A stretch of 64,000 nucleotides of DNA. Source: Flavobacteriaceae bacterium. GTDB taxonomy: Bacteria; Bacteroidota; Bacteroidia; Flavobacteriales; Flavobacteriaceae. The notes beneath the pieces are model-generated. The model was not told the origin of the DNA. It ran no database searches and worked only from the letters and a program-made list of their open reading frames with translations. The position numbers and the translations under genes were made by a program. Positions 1 to 6,826 of this stretch are shown here, piece by piece. Position 1 is the first letter of the stretch. Every line of letters begins with the position of its first letter. Location: contig JAGYJF010000003.1 of NCBI GenBank assembly GCA_018402135.1, positions 186,001 through 250,000 on the forward strand, read 5' to 3'.

Positions 1-169
1 CTAACCTGTTTTTTTTAAACCCTAATACATGAAATGCTTTTTCATCTTTTCCATCTAAATCTTGATACACACAATCTTGTTCCACCACAAATATTTCACT
101 ACGTAATTGTAAAATTGCATATAGTTCTTGAAGCGATAAATGGTTAAAGGCTTTAATTTGAATTTTCAT
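1..169 (-). CDS. elaA: ElaA-like GNAT N-acetyltransferase, 5' part only (runs off window)
   Basis: The first 56 codons of a minus-strand gene starting with ATG at 169; the rest lies beyond the left edge. The N-terminus reads MKIQIKAFNHLSLQELY, followed by LRSEIFVVEQ, a cysteine, and YQDLDGKD. This spacing is characteristic of ElaA-type GNAT acetyltransferases, which are acetyl-CoA dependent with poorly defined substrates. The acetyl-CoA binding core is not visible, so activity cannot be judged. It lies 12 bp downstream of the CDF exporter on the same strand and is probably co-transcribed with it and rpiB. Confidence 0.8.
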   Translation of the reverse strand, partial: MKIQIKAFNHLSLQELYAILQLRSEIFVVEQDCVYQDLDGKDEKAFHVLGFKKNRL

Positions 170-181
170 TTTGCTTTTTTA

Positions 182-1087
182 CTAATCTTGAACAATAATT
201 TCTTTTGAATCTGCTTTGTTAAATTCGGGTTGTATGGTGATGTGATTTATATTAAATTCCTTCGTCAACATGGCTTCAATTTGTAGTAAAATGATATTGA
301 AATTTTCTATCGAAATGTTGTCTTTTAAATCTAAATGCGCTTCCAAATGCAGTTCATCATCGTTTAAAGACCAGACGTGTACATGATGAAGCTTTTTAAC
401 ATTTTCAATGGTATTAACGCGATTAACAATGCTTTCTATATTTATGTGAGCAGGTGTAAATAACATCAATATTCTTGTTGAATTTTTCAGCAAATCATAT
501 CCCACATAAATTAAATATAAGGCAATTGCTAAGGTTAGTATGCTATCAACAAAATACAGCTGATAGAATTTCATTAGCAATCCACCAATAAACACGGCAA
601 CACTTGCTAACATGTCTGTTAATAAATGTAAATAAGCTGATTTCATGTTTAAATTATGCGCGGCACTTTTTTTAAGTAGCAATACACTAAACCCATTAAA
701 AGCAATGGCTAAAAGCGACAACCAAATAACGAGGCTAGAGTCTATTACTTGAGGATTTTGAAAACGTTTAATAGACTCAATAATCAACAAAACAGCCACA
801 ATAACCAGGGTAGATGCGTTAATAAAAGCCGCTAAAATTTCAGCGCGTTTATAACCAAATGTTTTATGGGTTGAGGCCTTTCTTTTAGATAATTTTGAAG
901 CTAAAAAACTAATAACTAAAGATACTACATCGCTAAAGTTGTGAAGTGCATCGCTTAACAAAGCTAAACTTCCTGAAACAAATCCACCAACAACTTGCGC
1001 TGCAGTAATCCCTATATTTAAAAATATAGCAATTAAAAGGTTTCGCTCCCTTACGTTGTGATGTTGGTGGCTATGTGAATGTGACAT
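182..1087 (-). CDS. Cation diffusion facilitator (CzcD/ZitB-type zinc exporter)
   Basis: An inner-membrane metal/proton antiporter of about 301 residues, expected to export Zn2+ or related divalent cations. It starts with a His-rich stretch (MSHSHSHQHH) and has about six membrane segments. Metal-site residues are visible as HNFSD in TM2 (His49, Asp53) and HLLTD in TM5 (His154, Asp158), the HD-HD arrangement usual in zinc-selective CDF proteins. A C-terminal cytoplasmic domain with LHHVHVWSL and LEAHLDL follows. An in-frame start 54 bp upstream exists, but it would overlap rpiB and precede the conserved His-rich start, so I place the start at 1087. It is 4 bp from rpiB and likely in one operon with it. 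Confidence 0.9.
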   Translation of the reverse strand: MSHSHSHQHHNVRERNLLIAIFLNIGITAAQVVGGFVSGSLALLSDALHNFSDVVSLVISFLASKLSKRKASTHKTFGYKRAEILAAFINASTLVIVAVLLIIESIKRFQNPQVIDSSLVIWLSLLAIAFNGFSVLLLKKSAAHNLNMKSAYLHLLTDMLASVAVFIGGLLMKFYQLYFVDSILTLAIALYLIYVGYDLLKNSTRILMLFTPAHINIESIVNRVNTIENVKKLHHVHVWSLNDDELHLEAHLDLKDNISIENFNIILLQIEAMLTKEFNINHITIQPEFNKADSKEIIVQD

Positions 1088-1091
1088 GGAT

Positions 1092-1523
1092 TTAGCACAC
1101 TGGAATTTTTGCCACACGGTTGGCATGACGACCACCTTCAAAAGCTGTATTTAAAAAAACATCAACCATTTCTATAGCTTGTTCTAAGGCTGTAAATCTT
1201 GCCGGAATGCTTAAAATATTAGCATCGTTATGTTGCCTAGCAAGTGCTGCAATTTCTTTAGTCCAACATAACGCTGAACGGACTTCTTGGTATTTATTAG
1301 CAGTCATATTAGCACCATTACCACTACCACAGATAATAATTCCAAAGTCTACTTTATTAGTAGCAACATCGCTAGCTACAGGATGTACAAAATCTGGATA
1401 ATCAACACTATTATTAGTATTGGTTCCATAATTAGTTACTTTAATTTCTTTAGATTCAAGATGTGCTATTACAGCGTTTTTATAATCGGTCCCAGCGTGG
1501 TCATTTCCTATTGCGATAGTCAT
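1092..1523 (-). CDS. rpiB: Ribose-5-phosphate isomerase B
   Basis: Cytosolic isomerase interconverting ribose 5-phosphate and ribulose 5-phosphate in the pentose phosphate pathway. The 143-residue length is normal for RpiB/LacAB proteins. It opens with AIGNDHAG (substrate-binding Asp8-His9) and carries ICGSGNGANM with the catalytic Cys65. The C-terminal FEGGRHANRVAKI block is also typical. It is the first gene of a leftward rpiB-CDF-elaA group. A -7-like TACCTTTG box on the minus strand (1550-1557) lies just upstream. Confidence 0.95.
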   Translation of the reverse strand: MTIAIGNDHAGTDYKNAVIAHLESKEIKVTNYGTNTNNSVDYPDFVHPVASDVATNKVDFGIIICGSGNGANMTANKYQEVRSALCWTKEIAALARQHNDANILSIPARFTALEQAIEMVDVFLNTAFEGGRHANRVAKIPVC

Positions 1524-1549
1524 AAATTTGAATTTAGTTGAAGTATAAA

Positions 1550-1557
1550 CAAAGGTA
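1550..1557 (-). promoter_or_regulatory. Candidate -7 box for rpiB
   Basis: On the minus strand this reads TACCTTTG, matching the Bacteroidota -7 consensus TAnnTTTG, 26 nt before the rpiB start. I see no exact TTG at the ideal 19-nt spacing, so it is only a half-site match. Confidence 0.4.
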
Positions 1558-2042
1558 ACAAAATAGCAAAGCTTTAGAATAGGTTCATAACATTTTAATA
1601 GGTTGTTGATAAGTGTTGGCTATTTTCTAACATTAAAATTTTTTTATTTCATTAAAAATTACAAACCAAAATTAGTATTGAACTACCAAAAAAGTTAGCC
1701 TAAAAATTTAAGTAATTTATCAGACAATTAAAGGTGGTGATGAACATTAAATTCTAAAAAACTTATAATCAAAATAGATTAAATTCACGTTATAAACAGT
1801 TGTTAATAGTATTTATAAATAAGCTATAATTTAACAGGTTAGAACTAGTCTTTAATGTTAACTAAATATTAATAGAATGTAAATTTAATACCATCAAAGC
1901 AAACAATAGAAAAGTTATGCGCACTATTAACAAGCTATCATAACCAACATTTTTAATTTAAATTTTAAAAAATAAATGATTATTATAGTATTAAATGTGG
2001 ATAAAGTTTTTCTACTAGCAATTAGGTTCATTTTATTAACCG

Positions 2043-2050
2043 TAATTTTG
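2043..2050 (+). promoter_or_regulatory. Candidate -7 box for rnr
   Basis: TAATTTTG matches TAnnTTTG and ends 22 nt before the rnr ATG. The upstream -33 element is weak (TTAG rather than TTG). Confidence 0.4.
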
Positions 2051-2072
2051 TAATAATAACAATTGAAATACA

Positions 2073-4301
2073 ATGAGTAGAAAGAAAAAAAACAAATCTT
2101 CCAATAACCTACAAAATTTATCTTCCACTATATTAAGTATCCTAAAAAAGGAAAAAAATAAAACATTTAATTACAAGCAAATTGCAGCTATCATTGACGT
2201 AAACGATGCAAGCAGTAGGAATCAAATTATTAAAAATCTTCAAAAACTTTTAGCAAAGCAAGAAATAGAAGAGGTTGAACGTGGCAAATTTAAGGCTGTT
2301 ATTAACACAGAGTATTATACTGGTGTTTTAGATATGGCGGCCAGAGGCAGTGGTTATATAATTACTGATGAATTTGAAGATGATGTTTACGTGGCTTCTA
2401 ATAATATAAACAAAGCATTAGATGGAGATACTGTTGAATTTTATCTGTACAAACGACGTAAAAGTGGTAAGCTAGAAGGCGAAATCATTCAAATTATAAA
2501 ACGAGCAAAAAATGAATATGTAGGTGTTATACAACTACAGAAAAATTTTTCCTTTGTTATTGCCGATAGCAACAAAATGCATAAAGATATTTTTGTGCCT
2601 ATTAATAAAACAAACAAAGCAGAAGACGGTGATAAAGTTTTAGTGTTATTAGAAGACTGGCCAGACAAGGCAGATTCTCCACACGGTAAAGTAATTAAAG
2701 TGCTTGGAAAACCTGGCGAACACAATACTGAAATACATTCTATTCTAGCCGAATACGGATTACCAGCAGATTTTCCAGAAGATGTTGAAGCATTTGCTAA
2801 TAAAATTGATACCTCAATTACTACAGAGGAAACCAAAAAACGTCTGGATTTACGCGATACTTTAACCTTTACCATTGATCCACATGATGCAAAGGATTTT
2901 GACGATGCCTTATCTTTCAAAATACTAGATAACGGGCAATATGAAATAGGAATTCATATTGCAGATGTTTCGCATTATGTGCAGCCCAATACTATTTTAG
3001 ATGATGAAGCTTACGAGCGTGCTACGTCTATATATTTAGTAGATAGAGTTGTACCAATGCTTCCCGAAGTATTGTCAAATAATGCGTGTTCATTGAGACC
3101 GCATGAAGAAAAATATACCTTTTCAGCCATATTTAATTTAAATCAAAAAGCTGAAGTTACTAAACAATGGTTTGGTCGCACTGTTACTTATAGTGACGCG
3201 CGTTTTTCTTATGAAGAAGCACAGGCAATTATTGAAAGCAATCCTAATAGTGATGTACTAAATTTAGCTGGTATTAATGCCACCATTCCAGAATCTGTTT
3301 CCTTAACAAATAAATCTTATGATACCAATCCAGAAATTGCTCAAGCAGTTTTAATCTTAAATAATTTAGCAATAAAAATGCGGAGTAAGCGCATGGCCTC
3401 TGGTGCCATTTCTTTTGATAAACTTGAAGTAAAATTTAATTTAGATCAAGATAATAACCCTGTTGGTATTTATGCCAAATCCAGTAAAGAGTCTAATAAG
3501 TTAATAGAAGAATTCATGTTGTTAGCCAATAGAAAAGTAGCTGAATTCATAGGTAAACAAAAACCCACAAAAACATTTATTTATAGGATTCACGACGAAC
3601 CAGATGAAAGTAAATTAGCAGCACTTCAAAATATTATAGGACGTTTTGGTCATAAAATTAATTTACAAGATCGACATACGATTTCGAAATCTTTAAATGC
3701 CTTATTAAGTGCCGTTGTTGGTAGCAAAGAGCAAAATTTAGTTGATACGCTCACCATTCGTACGATGAGTAAAGCCGAATACAGTACTGAAAATATTGGT
3801 CATTATGGTTTGGCTTTTGATTATTACAGTCATTTTACATCACCAATAAGACGTTATCCGGATGTTATGACGCACCGACTGCTGCAACACTATTTAGACG
3901 GTGGTAAAACAGCCAATCAAGAGGTGTACGAAGATAAATGCCAACACTCCAGTAATATGGAATACTTGGCTACCAAAGCTGAGCGTGACTCTATAAAATA
4001 TATGCAGATTAAATTCATGCAAGATCACAAGGATGAAAATTTTGTAGGTGTTATTTCGGGTGTTACCGATTGGGGAATTTATGTTGAAATTATATCCAAT
4101 AAATGCGAAGGTATGGTCAGACTTCAGGATTTAAAAGACGATCATTATATTTTTGACGAAAAAGAATATGCCGTAATTGGAAGAAAAACAAAAAATATGT
4201 ACCAATTAGGTGATGAAATCGTTGTAAAAGTAAAACAAGCAGATTTGGTAAAAAAACACTTAGATTTTGAATTAATTGGAAAACATGAAAGTACAGAATA
4301 A
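2073..4301 (+). CDS. rnr: Ribonuclease R
   Basis: 3'-to-5' processive exoribonuclease (RNase II/R, RNB family) that degrades structured RNA and takes part in RNA quality control. The 742 residues fit the family. An N-terminal basic/winged-helix region (about 1-80) precedes cold-shock-like OB domains (about 80-230). The RNB domain begins near 256 with DLRDTLTFTIDPHDAKDFDDA-type sequence carrying the clustered catalytic aspartates. HFTSPIRRYPDV sits near 586, and a C-terminal S1 domain (FVGVISGVTDWGIYVE, near 656) precedes a short tail. All hallmark residues are present. The start of the next gene overlaps its 3' end by 17 bp. Confidence 0.97.
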   Translation: MSRKKKNKSSNNLQNLSSTILSILKKEKNKTFNYKQIAAIIDVNDASSRNQIIKNLQKLLAKQEIEEVERGKFKAVINTEYYTGVLDMAARGSGYIITDEFEDDVYVASNNINKALDGDTVEFYLYKRRKSGKLEGEIIQIIKRAKNEYVGVIQLQKNFSFVIADSNKMHKDIFVPINKTNKAEDGDKVLVLLEDWPDKADSPHGKVIKVLGKPGEHNTEIHSILAEYGLPADFPEDVEAFANKIDTSITTEETKKRLDLRDTLTFTIDPHDAKDFDDALSFKILDNGQYEIGIHIADVSHYVQPNTILDDEAYERATSIYLVDRVVPMLPEVLSNNACSLRPHEEKYTFSAIFNLNQKAEVTKQWFGRTVTYSDARFSYEEAQAIIESNPNSDVLNLAGINATIPESVSLTNKSYDTNPEIAQAVLILNNLAIKMRSKRMASGAISFDKLEVKFNLDQDNNPVGIYAKSSKESNKLIEEFMLLANRKVAEFIGKQKPTKTFIYRIHDEPDESKLAALQNIIGRFGHKINLQDRHTISKSLNALLSAVVGSKEQNLVDTLTIRTMSKAEYSTENIGHYGLAFDYYSHFTSPIRRYPDVMTHRLLQHYLDGGKTANQEVYEDKCQHSSNMEYLATKAERDSIKYMQIKFMQDHKDENFVGVISGVTDWGIYVEIISNKCEGMVRLQDLKDDHYIFDEKEYAVIGRKTKNMYQLGDEIVVKVKQADLVKKHLDFELIGKHESTE

Positions 4302-4977
4302 CATTATAAAAAAGGGATTTTTTTTCATGGTAATGTTGTCGGTTATGAATATTGCCGCCCAACAAAGCACAGAGAAGGTGGTAAATGAATTTAGCACTCT
4401 TAAAACATTTGATTTAATTGAAGTGAATTTAATTCCTTCCAGCGAGAATAAAGTAGTTATTACCGGCACAAATCCAGAGGACGTTAGTATTGTTCAAACC
4501 GGAAAAACTCTAAAGATTAGAATGACTCTTAAAAAATTATTTAAAGGTTCCGATATTGAAGTCAACGTGTATTATACCAATATTGAAGTGATAGACGCTA
4601 ACGAAGGTTCGATAATTACTGCTAATAATTTAATAAAACAAGATAAGATAGAGCTTCGCACTCAAGAAGGCGCCACTATAGATGCCCATATAGAAGTTGA
4701 TTATTTAAAAATTCGCGCGGTTACTGGCGGTATTATTGAAACCAGAGGCGAATCCAATACCCAAGATATTTCCATTTATACAGGTGGTATTTACAATGGT
4801 GAAAGTTTAAACACCACTATCACCACAGTAAGTATTAAAGCTGCAGGAGAAGCTAATGTGAGAGCCTCGCAAACCGTAGATGCAAGGATAAGAGTTGGAG
4901 GCAATGTTTACGTTTATGGCAATCCGCAAACCATTACTGAAAATATTGCATTAGGCGGTAGCCTAAAGCGTATGTAA
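4285..4977 (+). CDS. Head GIN domain-containing protein (putative exported auto-transporter adhesin, DUF2807)
   Basis: About 230 residues. A signal-peptide-like N-terminus (IIKKGFFFMVMLSVMNIAAQ) is followed by a beta-rich region with repeated short strands (VVITGTNPEDVSIVQ, IDANEGSIITANNL, GGIIETRGES). This resembles the head-GIN/DUF2807 beta-helical fold common in Bacteroidetes secreted proteins of unknown role. The C-terminus NPQTITENIALGGSLKRM is typical of the family. I chose ATG at 4285, inside the rnr 3' end, because a TTG 9 bp upstream only adds three residues before the basic signal-peptide start. The 17-bp overlap with rnr suggests translational coupling. Confidence 0.8.
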   Translation: MKVQNNIIKKGFFFMVMLSVMNIAAQQSTEKVVNEFSTLKTFDLIEVNLIPSSENKVVITGTNPEDVSIVQTGKTLKIRMTLKKLFKGSDIEVNVYYTNIEVIDANEGSIITANNLIKQDKIELRTQEGATIDAHIEVDYLKIRAVTGGIIETRGESNTQDISIYTGGIYNGESLNTTITTVSIKAAGEANVRASQTVDARIRVGGNVYVYGNPQTITENIALGGSLKRM

Positions 4978-4994
4978 TATTTGTAAGAGTTTGC

Positions 4995-5002
4995 TAAATT
5001 TG
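4995..5002 (+). promoter_or_regulatory. Candidate -7 box for the LysE-type gene
   Basis: TAAATTTG matches TAnnTTTG and ends 17 nt before the ATG at 5020. No properly spaced TTG is seen. Confidence 0.35.
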
Positions 5003-5019
5003 CAGAAACCAGCTTTTTA

Positions 5020-5709
5020 ATGATAGATGATATTTTATCTGCCATTCCATTCGGAATAATTTTAGCATTTACAGTAGGTCCAGTTTTTTTTGTGCTGCTC
5101 GAAACCAGCGCCACTAAAGGCTTTAAAAGTGCTTTAATCTTTGATTTTGGTGTTATTTTAGCGGATATTTTCTTTATTGCAATTGCTTTTTACAGCACTA
5201 ATAATTTGATTGAAAAAGTAAAGGACGACCCAAATTTTCTGGTGTTTGGTGGTGTATTATTAATAGTCTATGGTTTTATTTCTTTTATAAAAACCTCCAA
5301 TTCGTTTAAATTAATTGTACGAGAATATAGAAAAGTTACCATCCAAAAAGACTACGCAAAGTTATTTATAAAAGGGTTTTTACTAAATTTTATCAATATA
5401 GGTGTGTTATTAGGTTGGTTGGGCTTTATAGTTATAGGAAGCTCAATTACTACAAGCGACAATGGGGTTCCGGTATTTGTAATAACAATGCTGGTTACTT
5501 ACTTTATAGTAGATTTATTTAAAATTGCGGCCGCAAAACGTCTTAAAAACAAGCTTACACCCAGACTTATATTTAAAACCAAAAAAATTATTGCTTTGGT
5601 TATTTTAGGCTTTGGAGTATTGTTATTGGTGCAAGGATTATTCCCAGATGCCTATCAAAAAAATAAGCAGCGCATTGAAACCATAAGACCACCGGAGCAT
5701 CAAACGTAG
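5020..5709 (+). CDS. LysE family translocator (amino-acid/metabolite exporter)
   Basis: A 229-residue membrane protein with about six hydrophobic segments. The N-terminal AIPFGIILAFTVGPVFFVLLETSATKGFKSAL block is the LysE signature region (a conserved Pro/Gly-rich first segment, GPVFF, then KGFK). LysE/RhtB-family proteins export basic amino acids or homoserine lactone-type metabolites, and the substrate cannot be assigned from sequence. The C-terminal tail (QKNKQRIETIRPPEHQT) is hydrophilic. The gene stands alone, followed by about 540 bp of repeat-rich non-coding DNA. Confidence 0.85.
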   Translation: MIDDILSAIPFGIILAFTVGPVFFVLLETSATKGFKSALIFDFGVILADIFFIAIAFYSTNNLIEKVKDDPNFLVFGGVLLIVYGFISFIKTSNSFKLIVREYRKVTIQKDYAKLFIKGFLLNFINIGVLLGWLGFIVIGSSITTSDNGVPVFVITMLVTYFIVDLFKIAAAKRLKNKLTPRLIFKTKKIIALVILGFGVLLLVQGLFPDAYQKNKQRIETIRPPEHQT

Positions 5710-5779
5710 TATTTGTTAATTGTAATACCAACGGGTAGGCAGAGTTTTTGTGATTGTTCATACGGGCTACACTATTTTA

Positions 5780-5870
5780 AGACACGGATTTCACTGATTA
5801 TCAAAGATAAGATGACAAATTATTGCGCTATTAGAAAATTCATCCGTGTAAATTTGTGTAATCCGTGTCT
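5780..5870. repeat. Inverted-repeat element with AGACACGGATT / AATCCGTGTCT ends
   Basis: An 11-bp perfect inverted repeat (5780-5790 and 5860-5870) bounds a 91-bp segment. A further GGAT/ATCC-type inner match (CATCCGTGTAAA near 5841) lies inside. Such cacggatt/aatccgtg units look like the dispersed non-coding repeats seen in many Bacteroidetes genomes, but only one copy is visible here. An open frame across it (5713-5919) has no protein-like features, so I treat this as non-coding. Confidence 0.5.
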
Positions 5871-5974
5871 AACATTCTCCGCGAATCATCGAGAAGTAAT
5901 AACGCCAATATTTAATTAATTTTTCAAAAAAATTCACAAATAAAAAGCGCTCAGTTTGACGGGTTTTAATTTAT

Positions 5975-6046
5975 AGGCATCAATCGGATTCGATCCCAAC
6001 TAAAGTCGGAACTAATTCGCCGTTGTAGCAGCTTTTGCAGCGCTAG
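5975..6046 (-). pseudogene. tRNA-Cys-like fragment, copy 1
   Basis: Matches the acceptor 3' strand, T-arm and anticodon arm (GTAGCAGCTTTTGCAG) of the intact tRNA-Cys. It is split by an insert after GATTCGA and lacks the D-arm and the 5' acceptor strand, so it cannot fold as a normal tRNA. Confidence 0.7.
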
Positions 6047-6111
6047 TATTTAATTAATTTTTCAAAAAAATTAGAAATAAAAACCCCCGACTTAACGGGG
6101 ATTAATTTTTG

Positions 6112-6182
6112 AGGCATCAAGCGGATTCGATCCCAACTAAAGTCGGGACTAAGTCGCCGTTGTAGCAGCTTTTGCAGCGCTA
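6112..6182 (-). pseudogene. tRNA-Cys-like fragment, copy 2
   Basis: Same structure as copy 1 but closer to the real gene: GGCATCAAGCGGATTCGA is identical to the intact tRNA 3' end. The same insert (TCCCAACTAAAGTCGGGA core) follows, and then the anticodon arm. D-arm and 5' acceptor strand are absent. Confidence 0.75.
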
Positions 6183-6215
6183 GTATTTAATTAATTTTTC
6201 AAAAAAATTAGAAAT

Positions 6216-6237
6216 AAAAACCCCCGACTTAACGGGG
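6216..6237 (-). terminator. Intrinsic terminator of tRNA-Cys
   Basis: On the minus strand CCCCG-TTAAGT-CGGGG is followed by a T-run, 12 nt after the tRNA 3' end. The same hairpin is duplicated at 6079-6100 in the upstream repeat unit and is degenerate in the first unit. Confidence 0.75.
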
Positions 6238-6249
6238 ATTAATTTTTGA

Positions 6250-6319
6250 GGCATCAAGCGGATTCGAACCGCTGTAGCAGCTTTTGCAGAGCTGAGCCTA
6301 GCCACTCGGCCATGATGCC
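6250..6319 (-). tRNA. tRNA-Cys (anticodon GCA)
   Basis: The minus strand folds as a full cloverleaf of about 70 nt. Acceptor GGCATCA pairs with TGATGCC. There is a D-arm GCC...GGC and an anticodon stem CAGCT/AGCTG with loop CTGCAAA, giving anticodon GCA. The T-arm is AGCGG-TTCGAAT-CCGCT. CCA is not encoded. It is the functional copy of the tandem repeat described for 5909-6321. Confidence 0.97.
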
Positions 6320-6388
6320 ACAATACCCGCAAAAGCAGGTATCTTAAGTTATGTTGCAAAAGTATAAAAAATATGCAGTTAACACTAC

Positions 6389-6757
6389 TTAGTCTGAATT
6401 TTTTCGCTTTTCGGTTAATATAATCGTTACTTTCTCTACATCACCACCAATAGGCGGATTGATTTTACTCACACTCACACTTACTTTATTAACACGCTCA
6501 TCTTGAGTGAAGATACTATTAATTATTCGCTTTGCTACGGTTTCTAAAAGTTTGGAGGGTTTATTCATTTCATCTTTTACAATGGCATTAAGCAATACGT
6601 AATCTACAGTGTCGATTAATTCATCGCTTAATGAAGACGGCAACAAATCTGCTTTTACCTTTAAATCCACTCTGTAATCACAACCAATTAATGTTTCTTG
6701 AGGTAAACAACCATGATGCGCAAAGAGTCGAATGTTTTCAACTTTTATTATTCCCAT
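6389..6757 (-). CDS. folB: Dihydroneopterin aldolase
   Basis: A 122-residue cytosolic enzyme of folate synthesis that cleaves 7,8-dihydroneopterin to 6-hydroxymethyl-dihydropterin and glycolaldehyde. Visible family features are IRLFAHHGCLPQET (with the conserved catalytic Glu), the YRVDLKV strand, the DYVLLNAIV tyrosine segment, and VSVSKINPPIGGDVEKV with the late catalytic Lys. Length is typical. It is divergent from glnS, and a minus-strand TAATTTTG box at 6775-6782 fits its promoter. Confidence 0.95.
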   Translation of the reverse strand: MGIIKVENIRLFAHHGCLPQETLIGCDYRVDLKVKADLLPSSLSDELIDTVDYVLLNAIVKDEMNKPSKLLETVAKRIINSIFTQDERVNKVSVSVSKINPPIGGDVEKVTIILTEKRKNSD

Positions 6758-6774
6758 AACTTAAATTTAAAGCA

Positions 6775-6792
6775 CAAAATTACCTAATTTTG
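6775..6792. promoter_or_regulatory. Divergent -7 boxes for folB (minus) and glnS (plus)
   Basis: CAAAATTA at 6775-6782 reads TAATTTTG on the minus strand, 17 nt before the folB start. TAATTTTG at 6785-6792 lies 34 nt before glnS on the plus strand. Both match TAnnTTTG. The back-to-back spacing means the two polymerase footprints would overlap. Confidence 0.5.
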
Positions 6793-6826
6793 CACACTAA
6801 ATGCTGATTTATAAAAGGTATTATCT

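Larger units (their letters stand above)
1524..2072. other. AT-rich 549-bp intergenic region with DnaA-box-like sites (possible oriC)
   Basis: No gene, tRNA or long open frame is visible between divergent rpiB and rnr. The stretch is visibly more AT-rich than its surroundings. It contains one exact DnaA box, TGTGGATAA (minus-strand TTATCCACA), at 1996-2004. Near matches are TGTTGATAA (1604-1612), TTATAAACA (1790-1798) and TTATGCGCA (1915-1923). Genes left of it run leftward and most genes to its right run rightward, as expected beside an origin, and two parS-like sites lie 15-17 kb to the right. The origin reading is inference; the region could also just be a long divergent promoter region. 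Confidence 0.35.
5909..6321. repeat. Three tandem ~137-138-bp repeats; the last contains intact tRNA-Cys
   Basis: Each unit starts with TATTTAATTAATTTTTCAAA (5909, 6047, 6184; periods 138 and 137 bp). It continues through a terminator-like segment and then sequence matching the 3' half of tRNA-Cys. Units 2 and 3 are nearly identical up to the T-arm, while unit 1 is more diverged. In units 1 and 2 the tRNA part is interrupted after GGATTCGA by about 25-30 bp containing an imperfect hairpin, then resumes with the anticodon arm and ends abruptly, so these are tRNA fragments rather than working genes. Origin by tandem duplication, or integration at the tRNA 3' end, is inference. Confidence 0.85.

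Noticed and set aside
1207-1541. Open frames on the plus strand opposite rpiB
   Set aside because: They are the reverse strand of a clear rpiB gene and have no conserved sequence.
5713-5919. 68-codon open frame after the LysE-type gene
   Set aside because: It runs across the inverted-repeat element and shows no signal peptide, domain or good codon use; treated as non-coding.
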